64,000 nt of DNA from Euzebyella saccharophila. Its GTDB lineage: Bacteria; Bacteroidota; Bacteroidia; Flavobacteriales; Flavobacteriaceae. A program made the translations under genes and the position numbers. Every line of letters starts with the position of its first letter. Position 1 is the first letter of the stretch. The notes under the pieces are model-generated. The model was not told the origin of the DNA. It was given only the letters and a program-made list of their open reading frames with translations, and ran no database searches. Shown here one piece after another: positions 24,438-32,439 of this stretch. The DNA lies in assembly GCF_014855495.1 (NCBI RefSeq), contig NZ_JACYFJ010000005.1, positions 186,001-250,000 of the forward strand, written 5' to 3'.

Positions 24438-24776
24438 GTTCTAAAAATTTTAAGGTTATCAATTTGTTTTTTTAGAACTGCCTTTTGAGATTTAGGAACC
24501 GGCGATTTTCTCGAAATTTATTTTAATCCGAATATGTCCTTCTCAATACAAAGACATATTTGAAAAAACCACTTTCATTAATGTCATCCAGAACCATACT
24601 ACCCAATTGGGCAATTCTGTACCACATTGGGCAAAGGGTGTGCCCATCTTATGAAAGTTTTTTTGATTTTATTGTATATGACTGGTTATTAGTATTTTGT
24701 AAGTGTGTAATAATTTGAGCCTAAAATTAGAGTTGGGGATATTTTACCCAAACGGGTGTTTCTTACTCGGTTTAAA
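24438..24776 (-). promoter_or_regulatory. 339-bp intergenic region with sigma-54 promoter
   Basis: This gene-free stretch holds the 5' region of the small secreted protein gene. The minus strand contains the sigma-54-type element listed at 24631-24645. Two copies of ATTGGGCAA (24606-24614 and 24627-24635) lie within 30 bp and may matter for activator or polymerase binding. No other structure was found. Confidence 0.55.
24631..24645 (-). promoter_or_regulatory. Sigma-54 (RpoN) -24/-12 promoter
   Basis: On the minus strand the sequence reads GGGCAC-ACCCT-TTGC, matching TGGCAC-N5-TTGC at all but the first base, with exact GG-N10-GC spacing. The predicted start of transcription is near 24619, about 180 bp upstream of the secreted protein gene. 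The sigma-54 activator gene next to it (24777-26093) supports the call. Confidence 0.7.
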
Positions 24777-26093
24777 TTATTCTAATTTGCTTCGCAGGGT
24801 TTTACGGTCTATCTGAAGAATTTCGGCCGCCTTCGTCTTATTTCCTTGGCAATATTGAAGAACCCGTTCGATGTATTTCTTTTCCATCTTTTTTAGTGAA
24901 ACAAAAGTTTCGTCTTCAAATTCAATTTGAAATTTCAATCGGTCTGGTAAATGCTTAATTTCTACGATTCCATCGGCCATTATAATGGCACGCTGAATTA
25001 CATTCTCCAATTCCCTCACATTGCCGGGCCATTCATAGCGTTGAAGAATTTCGGCAGCCTCAGGAGAAAGCTTAAGAGGTCGGTCTTTGTATTCTAGCCC
25101 GTATTTATGCAAAAAACTATCAGTCAATAGAGCTATGTCGTCTTTTCGCTCACGCAGAGGCGGAACTTTTATTTCTACTACGGTCAGTCGGTAATAAAGA
25201 TCTTCCCTAAAATGATTGTTCTTTATATCTTCCCTTAAATTGGCATTGGTAGCGGCGATAATTCGGATATCCACTTTTTCAACCTTTCTAGAACCCACCT
25301 TAACTATTTCTTTTTCCTGCAGGGCCCTCAGCAATTTAGTCTGCACGGCTAAGGAAGCTGTGCCAATTTCATCCAAAAATAAAGTACCCCCATTGGCAGC
25401 TTGAAAAAATCCATTTCTGTTTTCATTGGCGCCTGTAAATGCTCCTTTTACATAGCCGAAGAGTTCAGATTCTTGTAGGTTTTCTGGTATGGCGCCGCAA
25501 TTGACCGCTATAAATGGGGTACGCGCATACTTACCGGAATAATGTATGGCGCGAGCCACCAATTCTTTACCTGTTCCGCTTTCCCCTTGAATTAATACGG
25601 TTGCTTTGTTGTTCTTAACCCGATCGATCAATTCGGTCACTTCTTGAAAACGACTCGAACTACCGATCATGCCCCCATATTCCTCCTTTTGGGGAACAGG
25701 TCTTTTCTTTTTCTTTTTTTCCGCCCCGTGAATAAAGGCTTTTTCAACACTTTCTTTCAGTTCCTGCTTGGTGAAGGGTTTGGTGAGGTAATCCATAGCT
25801 CCAGATTTGATGCCCTCCAAAGTTCCAGAAACGGAGGGATAGCCGGTAATAACCAATTTGGGCATTTCGGGGTAGTGTTCGTTGGTAAACTTTAAGAGTT
25901 GAAGTCCATCAACCTCGGGCATTTGAATGTCCGTTATGAGCAAATCAATGTAGGTGTCCTTTAAGATACGCACTGCCTCTTTTACAGAAACCGCTTTGTA
26001 GGTATGATAGTTCATTGATTGCAAATGCCTCTGCAATAATTCTAAAATGCCAATATCATCATCGACCAACAATATATTCTCTTTTCTTAGCAT
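24777..26093 (-). CDS. NtrC-family sigma-54-dependent response regulator
   Basis: 438 residues. Receiver domain 1-120 with phosphoacceptor Asp55 (LLITDIQMPEVDG) and Lys105 (TKPF); AAA+ domain ~140-380 with Walker A GESGTGKE (170-177), the sigma-54 contact loop GAFTGA (217-222), Walker B LFLDEIG, and arginine-finger region (HFREDLYYRL); Fis-type helix-turn-helix at ~397-438 (GNKTKAAEILQIDRKTLRSK). All functional motifs are intact. Its start overlaps the histidine kinase stop by 7 bp, so the two are a cognate pair. A target promoter lies just downstream at 24631-24645. The input signal is unknown. Confidence 0.95.
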   Translation of the reverse strand: MLRKENILLVDDDIGILELLQRHLQSMNYHTYKAVSVKEAVRILKDTYIDLLITDIQMPEVDGLQLLKFTNEHYPEMPKLVITGYPSVSGTLEGIKSGAMDYLTKPFTKQELKESVEKAFIHGAEKKKKKRPVPQKEEYGGMIGSSSRFQEVTELIDRVKNNKATVLIQGESGTGKELVARAIHYSGKYARTPFIAVNCGAIPENLQESELFGYVKGAFTGANENRNGFFQAANGGTLFLDEIGTASLAVQTKLLRALQEKEIVKVGSRKVEKVDIRIIAATNANLREDIKNNHFREDLYYRLTVVEIKVPPLRERKDDIALLTDSFLHKYGLEYKDRPLKLSPEAAEILQRYEWPGNVRELENVIQRAIIMADGIVEIKHLPDRLKFQIEFEDETFVSLKKMEKKYIERVLQYCQGNKTKAAEILQIDRKTLRSKLE

Positions 26094-27184
26094 GCTTGGG
26101 AATTTGGAAAATCTACCCTAAAAATAGTTCCTTTTGGTTTATTGGGCTCGTGACCTATAGTGCCTTGGTGACTGCTAATGATGCCGTGTACCACGCTTAG
26201 TCCAAGACCAGAGCCTTCTCCCATAGGTTTGGTAGTAAAAAAGGGCTCAAAGACTTTATCTTCATTTTTTTCTTCAATTCCATCGCCTTGGTCTGCAATT
26301 TTTATCTGAATACCTTTAGCGGATTTCTTTATATCCACTTGTATAACCCCTTCTACTGGAGAGTAGTAAATGGCGTTCATTATAAGATTAAAAAGCACTT
26401 GGGTAAGCTGTACGGTATCTGCCTTCATTTTGATGCTGTCATGGCTGAACAGTTTTTTGAGTCGGATATTTTTATTCCTAAAGGAAGGTTGAAGCAGTTT
26501 AAGGGCGTTTTCCGCAAGGGGAATCAAATCAATTTCCACCATTTCCTGTGGCATTTCACAGGCAAAAAACATCAATTTTTTTACGATTTCCCTACTGAAA
26601 ATGGCGTTTTCCATGATTTTTTCAATGTCCCTGAGCGCATCTTTATCCTTAATGGCCTCTTGAAGCAACTCGGCAAAGCCTAAAATATTGGCCAATGGGG
26701 TATTGAGCTCGTGGGCAATGCCTGCGGTAATTTCACCAAGAATATGCAAACGGTCCGCTCGTTCCATTTGTCTTTTTATGGCCGCTTCCCTATCTCTTAC
26801 CAGTTTTCGTTCAAACAAATGGCCAATGGTCAAGCTAATATTATCCAACAGGTCTTGCTCTTCTTTTAGAAAATCGGATAATTGGTATTTATTTTCTGGG
26901 TAGGTAACTTTAATATACCCACTATTTTCATCAAAGACCTTGATGTTGGTATACAAACAAACTTGACTAGGTTTATAATCTTTGGTTTGCACTCGAAAAT
27001 TGTCATAGGCTAAAATAACTTCGGTATCTTCTACAAATTGCCAACCTCTTTTAAGGCAGAGTACAATTTCGTCAAGAGATGATTTTAAATCATCATAATC
27101 TGCATTTACGATGATGGAAGTGACTTCATAGAGGCAGGTGAGTTCTTTTACCCGTTCTTTAAGACGCGCTTCGGTAGAGGTCAT
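26087..27184 (-). CDS. Soluble sensor histidine kinase, partner of the sigma-54 regulator
   Basis: 365 residues with no membrane segment. The N-terminal ~125 residues look like a GAF-type cytoplasmic sensor. HisKA follows with the phosphoacceptor His158 in GIAHELNTPLANILGF. The HATPase domain shows N-box (LFNLIMNAIYYS), G1 (IADQGDGIEE), F-box (FEPFFTTK) and G2 (GSGLGLSVVHGI). The resemblance is to NtrB-type kinases. It overlaps the regulator gene by 7 bp and is the first gene of the pair. The cytoplasmic location suggests an internal metabolic or redox signal, which is inference. Confidence 0.93.
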   Translation of the reverse strand: MTSTEARLKERVKELTCLYEVTSIIVNADYDDLKSSLDEIVLCLKRGWQFVEDTEVILAYDNFRVQTKDYKPSQVCLYTNIKVFDENSGYIKVTYPENKYQLSDFLKEEQDLLDNISLTIGHLFERKLVRDREAAIKRQMERADRLHILGEITAGIAHELNTPLANILGFAELLQEAIKDKDALRDIEKIMENAIFSREIVKKLMFFACEMPQEMVEIDLIPLAENALKLLQPSFRNKNIRLKKLFSHDSIKMKADTVQLTQVLFNLIMNAIYYSPVEGVIQVDIKKSAKGIQIKIADQGDGIEEKNEDKVFEPFFTTKPMGEGSGLGLSVVHGIISSHQGTIGHEPNKPKGTIFRVDFPNSQAC

Positions 27185-27378
27185 GGTTTGTAGATTTAAG
27201 TCGTAGTCAGCCTAAAAATACAATTTTAAAACTACTGAAATCTATAGTTTTTACTGAAGGATGATCTATGGACTTGATGATTTACTTTGCTATATCGAGC
27301 AACATTGACAAAAATAAAAGTTGTTAAGGGGTAAGGCACTTAGTGTTCCTATCCCATATATTTTTGCTTTGAGCGAAA

Positions 27379-28476
27379 TTAGAGATTTACAGAAACAATC
27401 GTAAAAAGTTCCAAAACTTCTTCTTTACCCCGAAGCGGATGCGCTCCAACGGTCTTAAATGCAAATTTAGAAGATGGTTTCATTTGGCTGACCAGATTTT
27501 GAGATAGAAGAATATCAGTGCTCAATTCATTACAAAGAGCTTGAATTCTTGCCGTGGTATTCAACACATCGCCCGTAAAAATGATATCTTTTTTTAGGTC
27601 TCCTATTTCCCCGGTCGTTACCTTGCCTATATGCAAGCCTGCTTTAAATGTGGGAACAACACCGTACTTATTCTGATAATAGCTGGATTTTGCCTTCAGT
27701 CTTTTTTTCATGGCAAGAAAACAATCGAGACAATTGTGGATATTTTGGTTTTGATGTACCCTCCAAGTAATTACAATTTCATCCCCAACATATTGATAGA
27801 CCTCTCCCGAAGAATTAATGATGGCATCTGAAAAATCTTGATAGTAGTCTCGGAGTAATTGAAAATATTGGGTATGACCTAATTTTTCCGCAATGCTGGT
27901 TGATGATTTCATATCAGCAAAAAGAAAGACTCGCTCTTCTTCTCTCGGTTTATGATATCTACCGGTAAAAAAGTTCATAAGTACCCCGTGACCAACGTTG
28001 TCACTTATCTCCGAGTAAAATAGGCTTATAAATAAACTAAACCCAAGGGAAACGGCCGTGCTTGCAAAATCTAGACTTACAAAAAAATTGGACAGCTTTT
28101 CAAGCACTCTGGGGTGTAATGGAGATAACTCCAACTCCAAACCGGCAGCAATAGGATATACAATAAACATGACCAAGGTCAAGAATACCCCGTAAAAAGC
28201 AACTTTCAAGAATATTTTTTTGAAAAATGATTTTTTGGCGAATATTCTACCCAACCAAAGTACTTCAAGCGCCCCAACAGTAAAACCGACAAGGGCTACG
28301 GCTACGCTGGCGAAAACAAAAACCGAGGGTGTTAGGGTAATGGCCGCATCAGGGTTTAAATTCTGGTGTTGTGTAGCTGCTTCTTGAATAAAGAGTATTA
28401 ACCACCCGATTATCAACCAAATAATGCCATACGGCAGTATACGTGAGAGGTTTCTTTTGAATTTAGGGCTCTGCAT
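27379..28476 (-). CDS. Membrane-bound class III adenylate/guanylate cyclase
   Basis: 365 residues: about four membrane segments in the first ~165 residues, then a class III nucleotide cyclase catalytic domain. Metal-binding aspartates are seen as Asp188 (FLFADMKSS) and Asp232 (YVGDEIVITW); later KAGLHIGKVTTGEIG and TGDVLNTTARIQ match conserved blocks, the latter with the Asn and Arg used in catalysis. It makes cAMP or cGMP; the substrate-determining residues were not assigned. It stands alone, separated by ~195 bp from the histidine kinase gene and diverging from the phosphoesterase gene. A cyclic-nucleotide-binding-fold protein is encoded at 39781-41700. Confidence 0.9.
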   Translation of the reverse strand: MQSPKFKRNLSRILPYGIIWLIIGWLILFIQEAATQHQNLNPDAAITLTPSVFVFASVAVALVGFTVGALEVLWLGRIFAKKSFFKKIFLKVAFYGVFLTLVMFIVYPIAAGLELELSPLHPRVLEKLSNFFVSLDFASTAVSLGFSLFISLFYSEISDNVGHGVLMNFFTGRYHKPREEERVFLFADMKSSTSIAEKLGHTQYFQLLRDYYQDFSDAIINSSGEVYQYVGDEIVITWRVHQNQNIHNCLDCFLAMKKRLKAKSSYYQNKYGVVPTFKAGLHIGKVTTGEIGDLKKDIIFTGDVLNTTARIQALCNELSTDILLSQNLVSQMKPSSKFAFKTVGAHPLRGKEEVLELFTIVSVNL

Positions 28477-28586
28477 GGTAATTTGGTTGATTGTTCTAAA
28501 ATAAGATATTTCAAAAAATGATGATTATTAAATGAGCTATTTATAATCTTATGTAAATTGCCTTTCTCATAAACAAACCGGTATCC

Positions 28587-29483
28587 ATGGGAAGAAGAAA
28601 ATTTTTAAAACAGTCGTCCGCCATCTGCGCATCCACCTTAATAGTTCCGTTGGATCCATATTTTATGGTTGATAAAAACATTAGAATTGGATTGGCTTCA
28701 GATTCCCATTATGCGGATAGGGAAGTGGCCGGCACCCGATTTTATAGGGGAGCATTGGAAAAAATTCAGGAGTTTGTTTCGGTTATGAACAAGGAAAAGG
28801 TGGACTTTGTTGTTCATTTGGGCGATTTTAAAGATGAGGACGAATCCAAGGACGAACAAAAGACGCTTGGGTACCTTCAAAAAATAGAAACCGAATTTGT
28901 AAAGTTTAAAGGAGACACTTTTCACTGTATAGGCAATCATGATGTGGATAGCATCACCAAACAACAATTTATTAAGAATGTGACCAATACCGGAATTGTT
29001 TCTGACAAGGGATATTATTCTTTTGATAGAAACGGTTTTCATTTCATAGTCCTGGACGGAAACCACACCAAGGAGGGGAGAGACCATTTTTATAAACTAG
29101 GTCAAGATTGGCAAGATACCAACCTAGGAAGGGAGCAACTAGATTGGTTGAAGAAGGATTTGGAAAGTAATACCCTGCCCGTAATGGTGTTTTGTCACCA
29201 CCCCTTGTACGAGTTCTTTAGGGATGAACATAAATATCATGTAAATGACTATCTCAAGGCCCAAAAACTCTTTGAGGCTTCCGGAAAGGTGCTAGCAGTT
29301 TTTCAAGGACACGTACATGCGGAAGACCATATTAGTAAAAATGGAATTCATTATTTGACCGTATTGGGAATGGTTGATTTTGAAGGCCTGGAAAACAATA
29401 GTTTTTCCGTGGTAGAAATAAAGGGAAACAAGCTAAAACTTAAGGGGTACAAACGGTCTAGCTCCCATAGGTATGGGATATAG
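28587..29483 (+). CDS. Tat-exported calcineurin-like metallophosphoesterase
   Basis: 298 residues. The N-terminus GRRKFLKQSSAICAST fits a twin-arginine signal. Catalytic motifs: GLASDSHYAD (D-x-H), VHLGDFKDE (GD), CIGNHDVDS (GNHD), VMVFCHHPLY (two His) and FQGHVHAEDH (GHxH), all intact for a two-metal phosphoesterase. The general pattern is that of alkaline phosphatase or ADP-ribose/CDP-alcohol diphosphatase relatives acting in the periplasm. It is monocistronic and divergent from the cyclase gene. The substrate cannot be assigned. Confidence 0.88.
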   Translation: MGRRKFLKQSSAICASTLIVPLDPYFMVDKNIRIGLASDSHYADREVAGTRFYRGALEKIQEFVSVMNKEKVDFVVHLGDFKDEDESKDEQKTLGYLQKIETEFVKFKGDTFHCIGNHDVDSITKQQFIKNVTNTGIVSDKGYYSFDRNGFHFIVLDGNHTKEGRDHFYKLGQDWQDTNLGREQLDWLKKDLESNTLPVMVFCHHPLYEFFRDEHKYHVNDYLKAQKLFEASGKVLAVFQGHVHAEDHISKNGIHYLTVLGMVDFEGLENNSFSVVEIKGNKLKLKGYKRSSSHRYGI

Positions 29484-29521
29484 GTGATAATAGAAAAAGG
29501 GATGATGTACTTAATTGAAAA

Positions 29522-29697
29522 CTAAGATTTTTCCGTTTCAACATCTTCAAGAGTTATATGTTCTATTTCACCGTAAAGATTACCCGTTGGTATCTGGTAA
29601 TTGACGGGAAACCGGCATCATTCCCTTCCACAATTATGTGATATTCTTCTCCTGTTTGTGCATCGGATGGAAGTTGTGTAGCCTTTAGGGTACACCT
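29522..29697 (-). pseudogene. Decayed C-terminal gene fragment with a frameshift
   Basis: The minus strand has protein-like sequence in two adjoining frames. From ~29695 it reads TLKATQLPSDAQTGEEYHII and on to GNDAGF; then a one-base loss near 29606-29610 shifts to VNYQIPTGNLYGEIEHITL and a natural stop (TAG) at 29522-29524. An in-frame stop lies just upstream and there is no start. The two halves join smoothly (AGF-P-VNYQIP), so this looks like the last ~55 residues of a lost gene. I do not recognise the family. The rest of the 29484-29846 gap holds nothing else I can support. Confidence 0.5.
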
Positions 29698-29846
29698 TTA
29701 ATCGCTACAAAGATGACAAGATGTATTTTAGGTGTACCAAATTGTCAATTAAAATCACTTGAGAATCAATTAAAAGTAACTAAAAAAAATGTAAGTATTT
29801 CATTGTCAAACAAAAGAATACATCATCCAAGTATGGGAAAATTAAA

Positions 29847-31259
29847 TTACTTTCCGATGCAAAAATTGGCAAAAATATTACCTAAAAGCTCATCATTGGT
29901 AACTTGTCCGGTGATTTCACCTAAATGATATAAAGCTTCTCTAACATCAATGGCTAAAAGGTCACTTGACAAGTTTTGATCCATTCCCAATTGTATTTTT
30001 TCAATCTCCTCCAAGGCTTTTAAAAGAGAGTTGTAATGCCTGGTATTGGTAACAATGGTCTCATTATTTCTAAGGGCTCCAGTATTTACAAAACCTAGGA
30101 GAATTTCTTTAAGCTCCTCAACCCCTTTTTTGGTTTTGGCAGAGAGTAGTTGCACTTGTATTCCCTCAATAGGACTTAGCAAATTCTGCAACTTCTCAAT
30201 ATCGGCAGCGCTAATTTGATCCATTTTATTGGCCACCACAACTACTGGTTTTTCAGGATGGTCATTTTTAATTCTCTCCAATGAGGTAAGTAGGTTATTT
30301 CTACGTTCCTTGGAAAGTAAGATTTGAATGGAATCGACCAAGAAAAGGGTTACTTGGGATTTTTCTATCTTCTCGTATGTACGTTGAATTCCCATTCCCT
30401 CCACAACGTCCTGCGTTTCTCGAATCCCGGCGGTGTCAATAAACCTAAAACCGATTCCACCAATAGAAATTTCATCCTCAATACTGTCCCTAGTCGTTCC
30501 GGCAATATCGGAAACTAAAGCTCTTTCTTCGTTTAGCAAGGCATTCAGCAAAGTGGATTTTCCAACATTGGGTTCCCCAACTATAGCAACGGGAATACCA
30601 TTTTTTATAACGTTGCCCACCGAAAAGGAGTCAATTAAGCGTCGTAGAACTTCTCTAATTTTTTCTAAAAGCGATTTGAATTGTGTACGGTCTGCAAACT
30701 CAACATCCTCTTCGGAAAAATCAAGTTCTAGTTCAATCAATGAGGCAAAGTTCAAAAGCTCTGTGCGTAAATCGGCTATTTCATTACTGAAACCTCCGCG
30801 CATTTGTTGTATGGCTATTTCATGCGATGCGGCATTATCGCTTGAAATTAGATCGGCGACGGCTTCTGCTTGGCTCAGGTCCATTTTTCCGTTTAAGAAA
30901 GCACGTAAGGTAAATTCTCCCGCTTCAGCAGTTCTACACCCGTTTCTAAGGAATAATTGGATTATTTGTTGCTGAATGTAAGTTGAGCCATGGCAGGAGA
31001 TTTCTATAACATCTTCCCCGGTATAGGAATGTGGACCCTTAAAATAGGAAAGAAGTACTTCATCCAAGGTTTTACCGTTATCCACGATGTGACCCAAACG
31101 AATACTATGGCTTGGTTGTTGCATTACTTCTTTGCCAAAGGCAGAATTGAACAAAGGAGCGGTAATTGATAGGGCTTTCTGGCCAGAAATTCGTATAACG
31201 GCAATAGCCCCGGCACCGGAAGGAGTGGCCAAAGCTATGATGGTATCATTTGAAATCAT
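29847..31259 (-). CDS. mnmE: tRNA uridine-5-carboxymethylaminomethyl modification GTPase MnmE
   Basis: About 470 residues from the ATG at 31259, chosen because the family starts at MISNDTIIALATPSGAGAIA; the frame opens earlier at 31316. The enzyme acts with MnmG on U34 of tRNAs. N-terminal formyl-THF-binding domain, helical domain, and inserted G domain: GEPNVGKSTLLN (G1), DIAGTTRD (G2), DTAGIRET (G3) and NKMD (G4). It ends with the invariant CIGK, whose Cys is essential. Complete and ordinary. It is divergent from the coiled-coil gene at 31402. Confidence 0.97.
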   Translation of the reverse strand: MISNDTIIALATPSGAGAIAVIRISGQKALSITAPLFNSAFGKEVMQQPSHSIRLGHIVDNGKTLDEVLLSYFKGPHSYTGEDVIEISCHGSTYIQQQIIQLFLRNGCRTAEAGEFTLRAFLNGKMDLSQAEAVADLISSDNAASHEIAIQQMRGGFSNEIADLRTELLNFASLIELELDFSEEDVEFADRTQFKSLLEKIREVLRRLIDSFSVGNVIKNGIPVAIVGEPNVGKSTLLNALLNEERALVSDIAGTTRDSIEDEISIGGIGFRFIDTAGIRETQDVVEGMGIQRTYEKIEKSQVTLFLVDSIQILLSKERRNNLLTSLERIKNDHPEKPVVVVANKMDQISAADIEKLQNLLSPIEGIQVQLLSAKTKKGVEELKEILLGFVNTGALRNNETIVTNTRHYNSLLKALEEIEKIQLGMDQNLSSDLLAIDVREALYHLGEITGQVTNDELLGNIFANFCIGK

Positions 31260-31401
31260 GAGCGGATTTTGGGCAAAATTAAATAAAATAGAATTGAAGT
31301 GTTCATAGGATGACATTCCTGAAAAAAGAGTACCAAGCCGTTCGTAGAAATTTTTAAAATATATACCTTCGGTATACCATTAACAATTAAAATACATTTA
31401 A

Positions 31402-31866
31402 ATGAAGTTTAGATTACATGTAGTAGGATTGATGCTGATGAGCGGAATGTCTTTCGTTTATGCGCAGGAACGAGAAGAGGTAGAAACAGATTCTACCCAA
31501 ACATTTGAACTAGCTGATTTAGAAGCGCAAAAAAAATTACAGGCCGAAATAGAAAAGGCCGAGAAGGAGGCAAAAAAAGCGGAAAAAGAAGCTAAGAAAG
31601 CGGAAAAGGCCCGTAAGAAAATGGAAAAGGCGGCGGAAAAACGGGAAAAGCTTAAAGATGCAGTAGTTGATAAAAAGAAGGCTATTGCCAAAAAGGAACG
31701 AAAGATCAATTCTATGAAGGAAGATATGGAGATGGATAAAATCAAAGGAAAATTATCTCCTAATGATATCGACAAAATCAATAACAAAATAGAAAAGGAA
31801 CAACTTAAGATTATAAAGAAAAAAGAGAAGTTGAGAAAACTTGAGCTTAAACTTAGAAAGAGCTAG
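31402..31866 (+). CDS. Exported Lys/Glu-rich coiled-coil protein
   Basis: 154 residues: signal peptide (LHVVGLMLMSGMSFVYA), a short acidic stretch, then a long charged coiled coil made of KAEKEAKKAEKEAKK-type heptads, and a second basic helix (KKKEKLRKLELKLRK). No family or enzymatic motif is recognised. Such single-helix proteins may be periplasmic spacers or envelope-associated scaffolds. Monocistronic, with a strong terminator 20 bp downstream. The DNA shows the internal repetition (gaaaaggc/gcggaaaa), so slippage could change the helix length. Confidence 0.75.
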   Translation: MKFRLHVVGLMLMSGMSFVYAQEREEVETDSTQTFELADLEAQKKLQAEIEKAEKEAKKAEKEAKKAEKARKKMEKAAEKREKLKDAVVDKKKAIAKKERKINSMKEDMEMDKIKGKLSPNDIDKINNKIEKEQLKIIKKKEKLRKLELKLRKS

Positions 31867-31886
31867 AAGCTTACATATTGAATGCT

Positions 31887-31920
31887 AAAAAACCCGTAAC
31901 CCCTTGTTACGGGTTTTTTT
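31887..31920 (+). terminator. Intrinsic terminator
   Basis: Stem AAAAAACCCGTAAC, loop CCCTT, complementary arm ending in seven T. It follows the coiled-coil protein gene. Confidence 0.9.
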
Positions 31921-32002
31921 GTGGATACGGGATTTTTAGGAAGTTGTAACATTTCGGTAATTCATGCGTCTTATAAGTGTAACCCTTTAATTCATCAAGC
32001 AA

Positions 32003-32368
32003 ATGGAAATCATCAATCAAAAAAGAGCCATGGAAACTAATAACTCACTATTAGTGTTGGCTCACCTATCGCAATTACTAACGTATGTGACAGGATGCGG
32101 GGGGCTTATTGTACCGTTGGTCATTTGGTTAACTTCTAAAGATTCTGTTCAAGGAATGGATGAGCATGGAAAAGCCATCGTTAATTTTCAACTGAGCATG
32201 TTGCTGTTTACAATCTTAAGTATACCGGCCATACTTCTATTGGGGCTTGGTATTCTTAGTCTTATTTTTATTGGTATTATCGCCTTCATTCTGCCTATAG
32301 TAAATGCAGTAAAGGCCAGCAATGGAGAATCTCCTAGCTACTTTATGACCATTAAGTTTATTTCCTAA
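32003..32368 (+). CDS. DUF4870-family small membrane protein
   Basis: 121 residues (112 if the second ATG at 32030 is used). The DUF4870 pattern is clear: LAHLSQLLTYVTGCGGLIVP, then HGKAIVNFQLSMLL and a long hydrophobic stretch giving about three membrane segments, ending in AVKASNGES and a short tail. The family is widespread and uncharacterised, inserted in the inner membrane. Monocistronic, convergent with dnaN across a shared terminator. Confidence 0.88.
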   Translation: MEIINQKRAMETNNSLLVLAHLSQLLTYVTGCGGLIVPLVIWLTSKDSVQGMDEHGKAIVNFQLSMLLFTILSIPAILLLGLGILSLIFIGIIAFILPIVNAVKASNGESPSYFMTIKFIS

Positions 32369-32388
32369 AATTAGTTGGAGTTGAAATA

Positions 32389-32417
32389 AAAAAGCCTTGG
32401 GATACCCAAGGCTTTTT
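32389..32417. terminator. Bidirectional terminator between the DUF4870 gene and dnaN
   Basis: Perfect 13-bp stem AAAAAGCCTTGGG with loop ATA and its complement, bounded by A and T runs. It serves both convergent genes. Confidence 0.9.
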
Positions 32418-32439
32418 CTATATCTGATAGTTTTATTAT

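Noticed and set aside
24609-24626. Second sigma-54-like site (minus strand TGGTAC...TTGCCC)
   Set aside because: The spacing between GG and GC is 9, not the strict 10, so it is unlikely to bind sigma-54 RNA polymerase.
29713-29928. 71-residue open frame on the plus strand near the mnmE 3' end
   Set aside because: Half of it is antisense to mnmE, it has no start context and no family likeness.
30433-30975. 180-residue open frame antisense to mnmE
   Set aside because: The opposite strand encodes intact, highly conserved MnmE motifs; the antisense frame has no recognisable domain.
31362-31376. Small inverted repeat TATACC-TTC-GGTATA between mnmE and the coiled-coil gene
   Set aside because: Only six base pairs, AT-rich and without supporting promoter geometry, so it could be chance.
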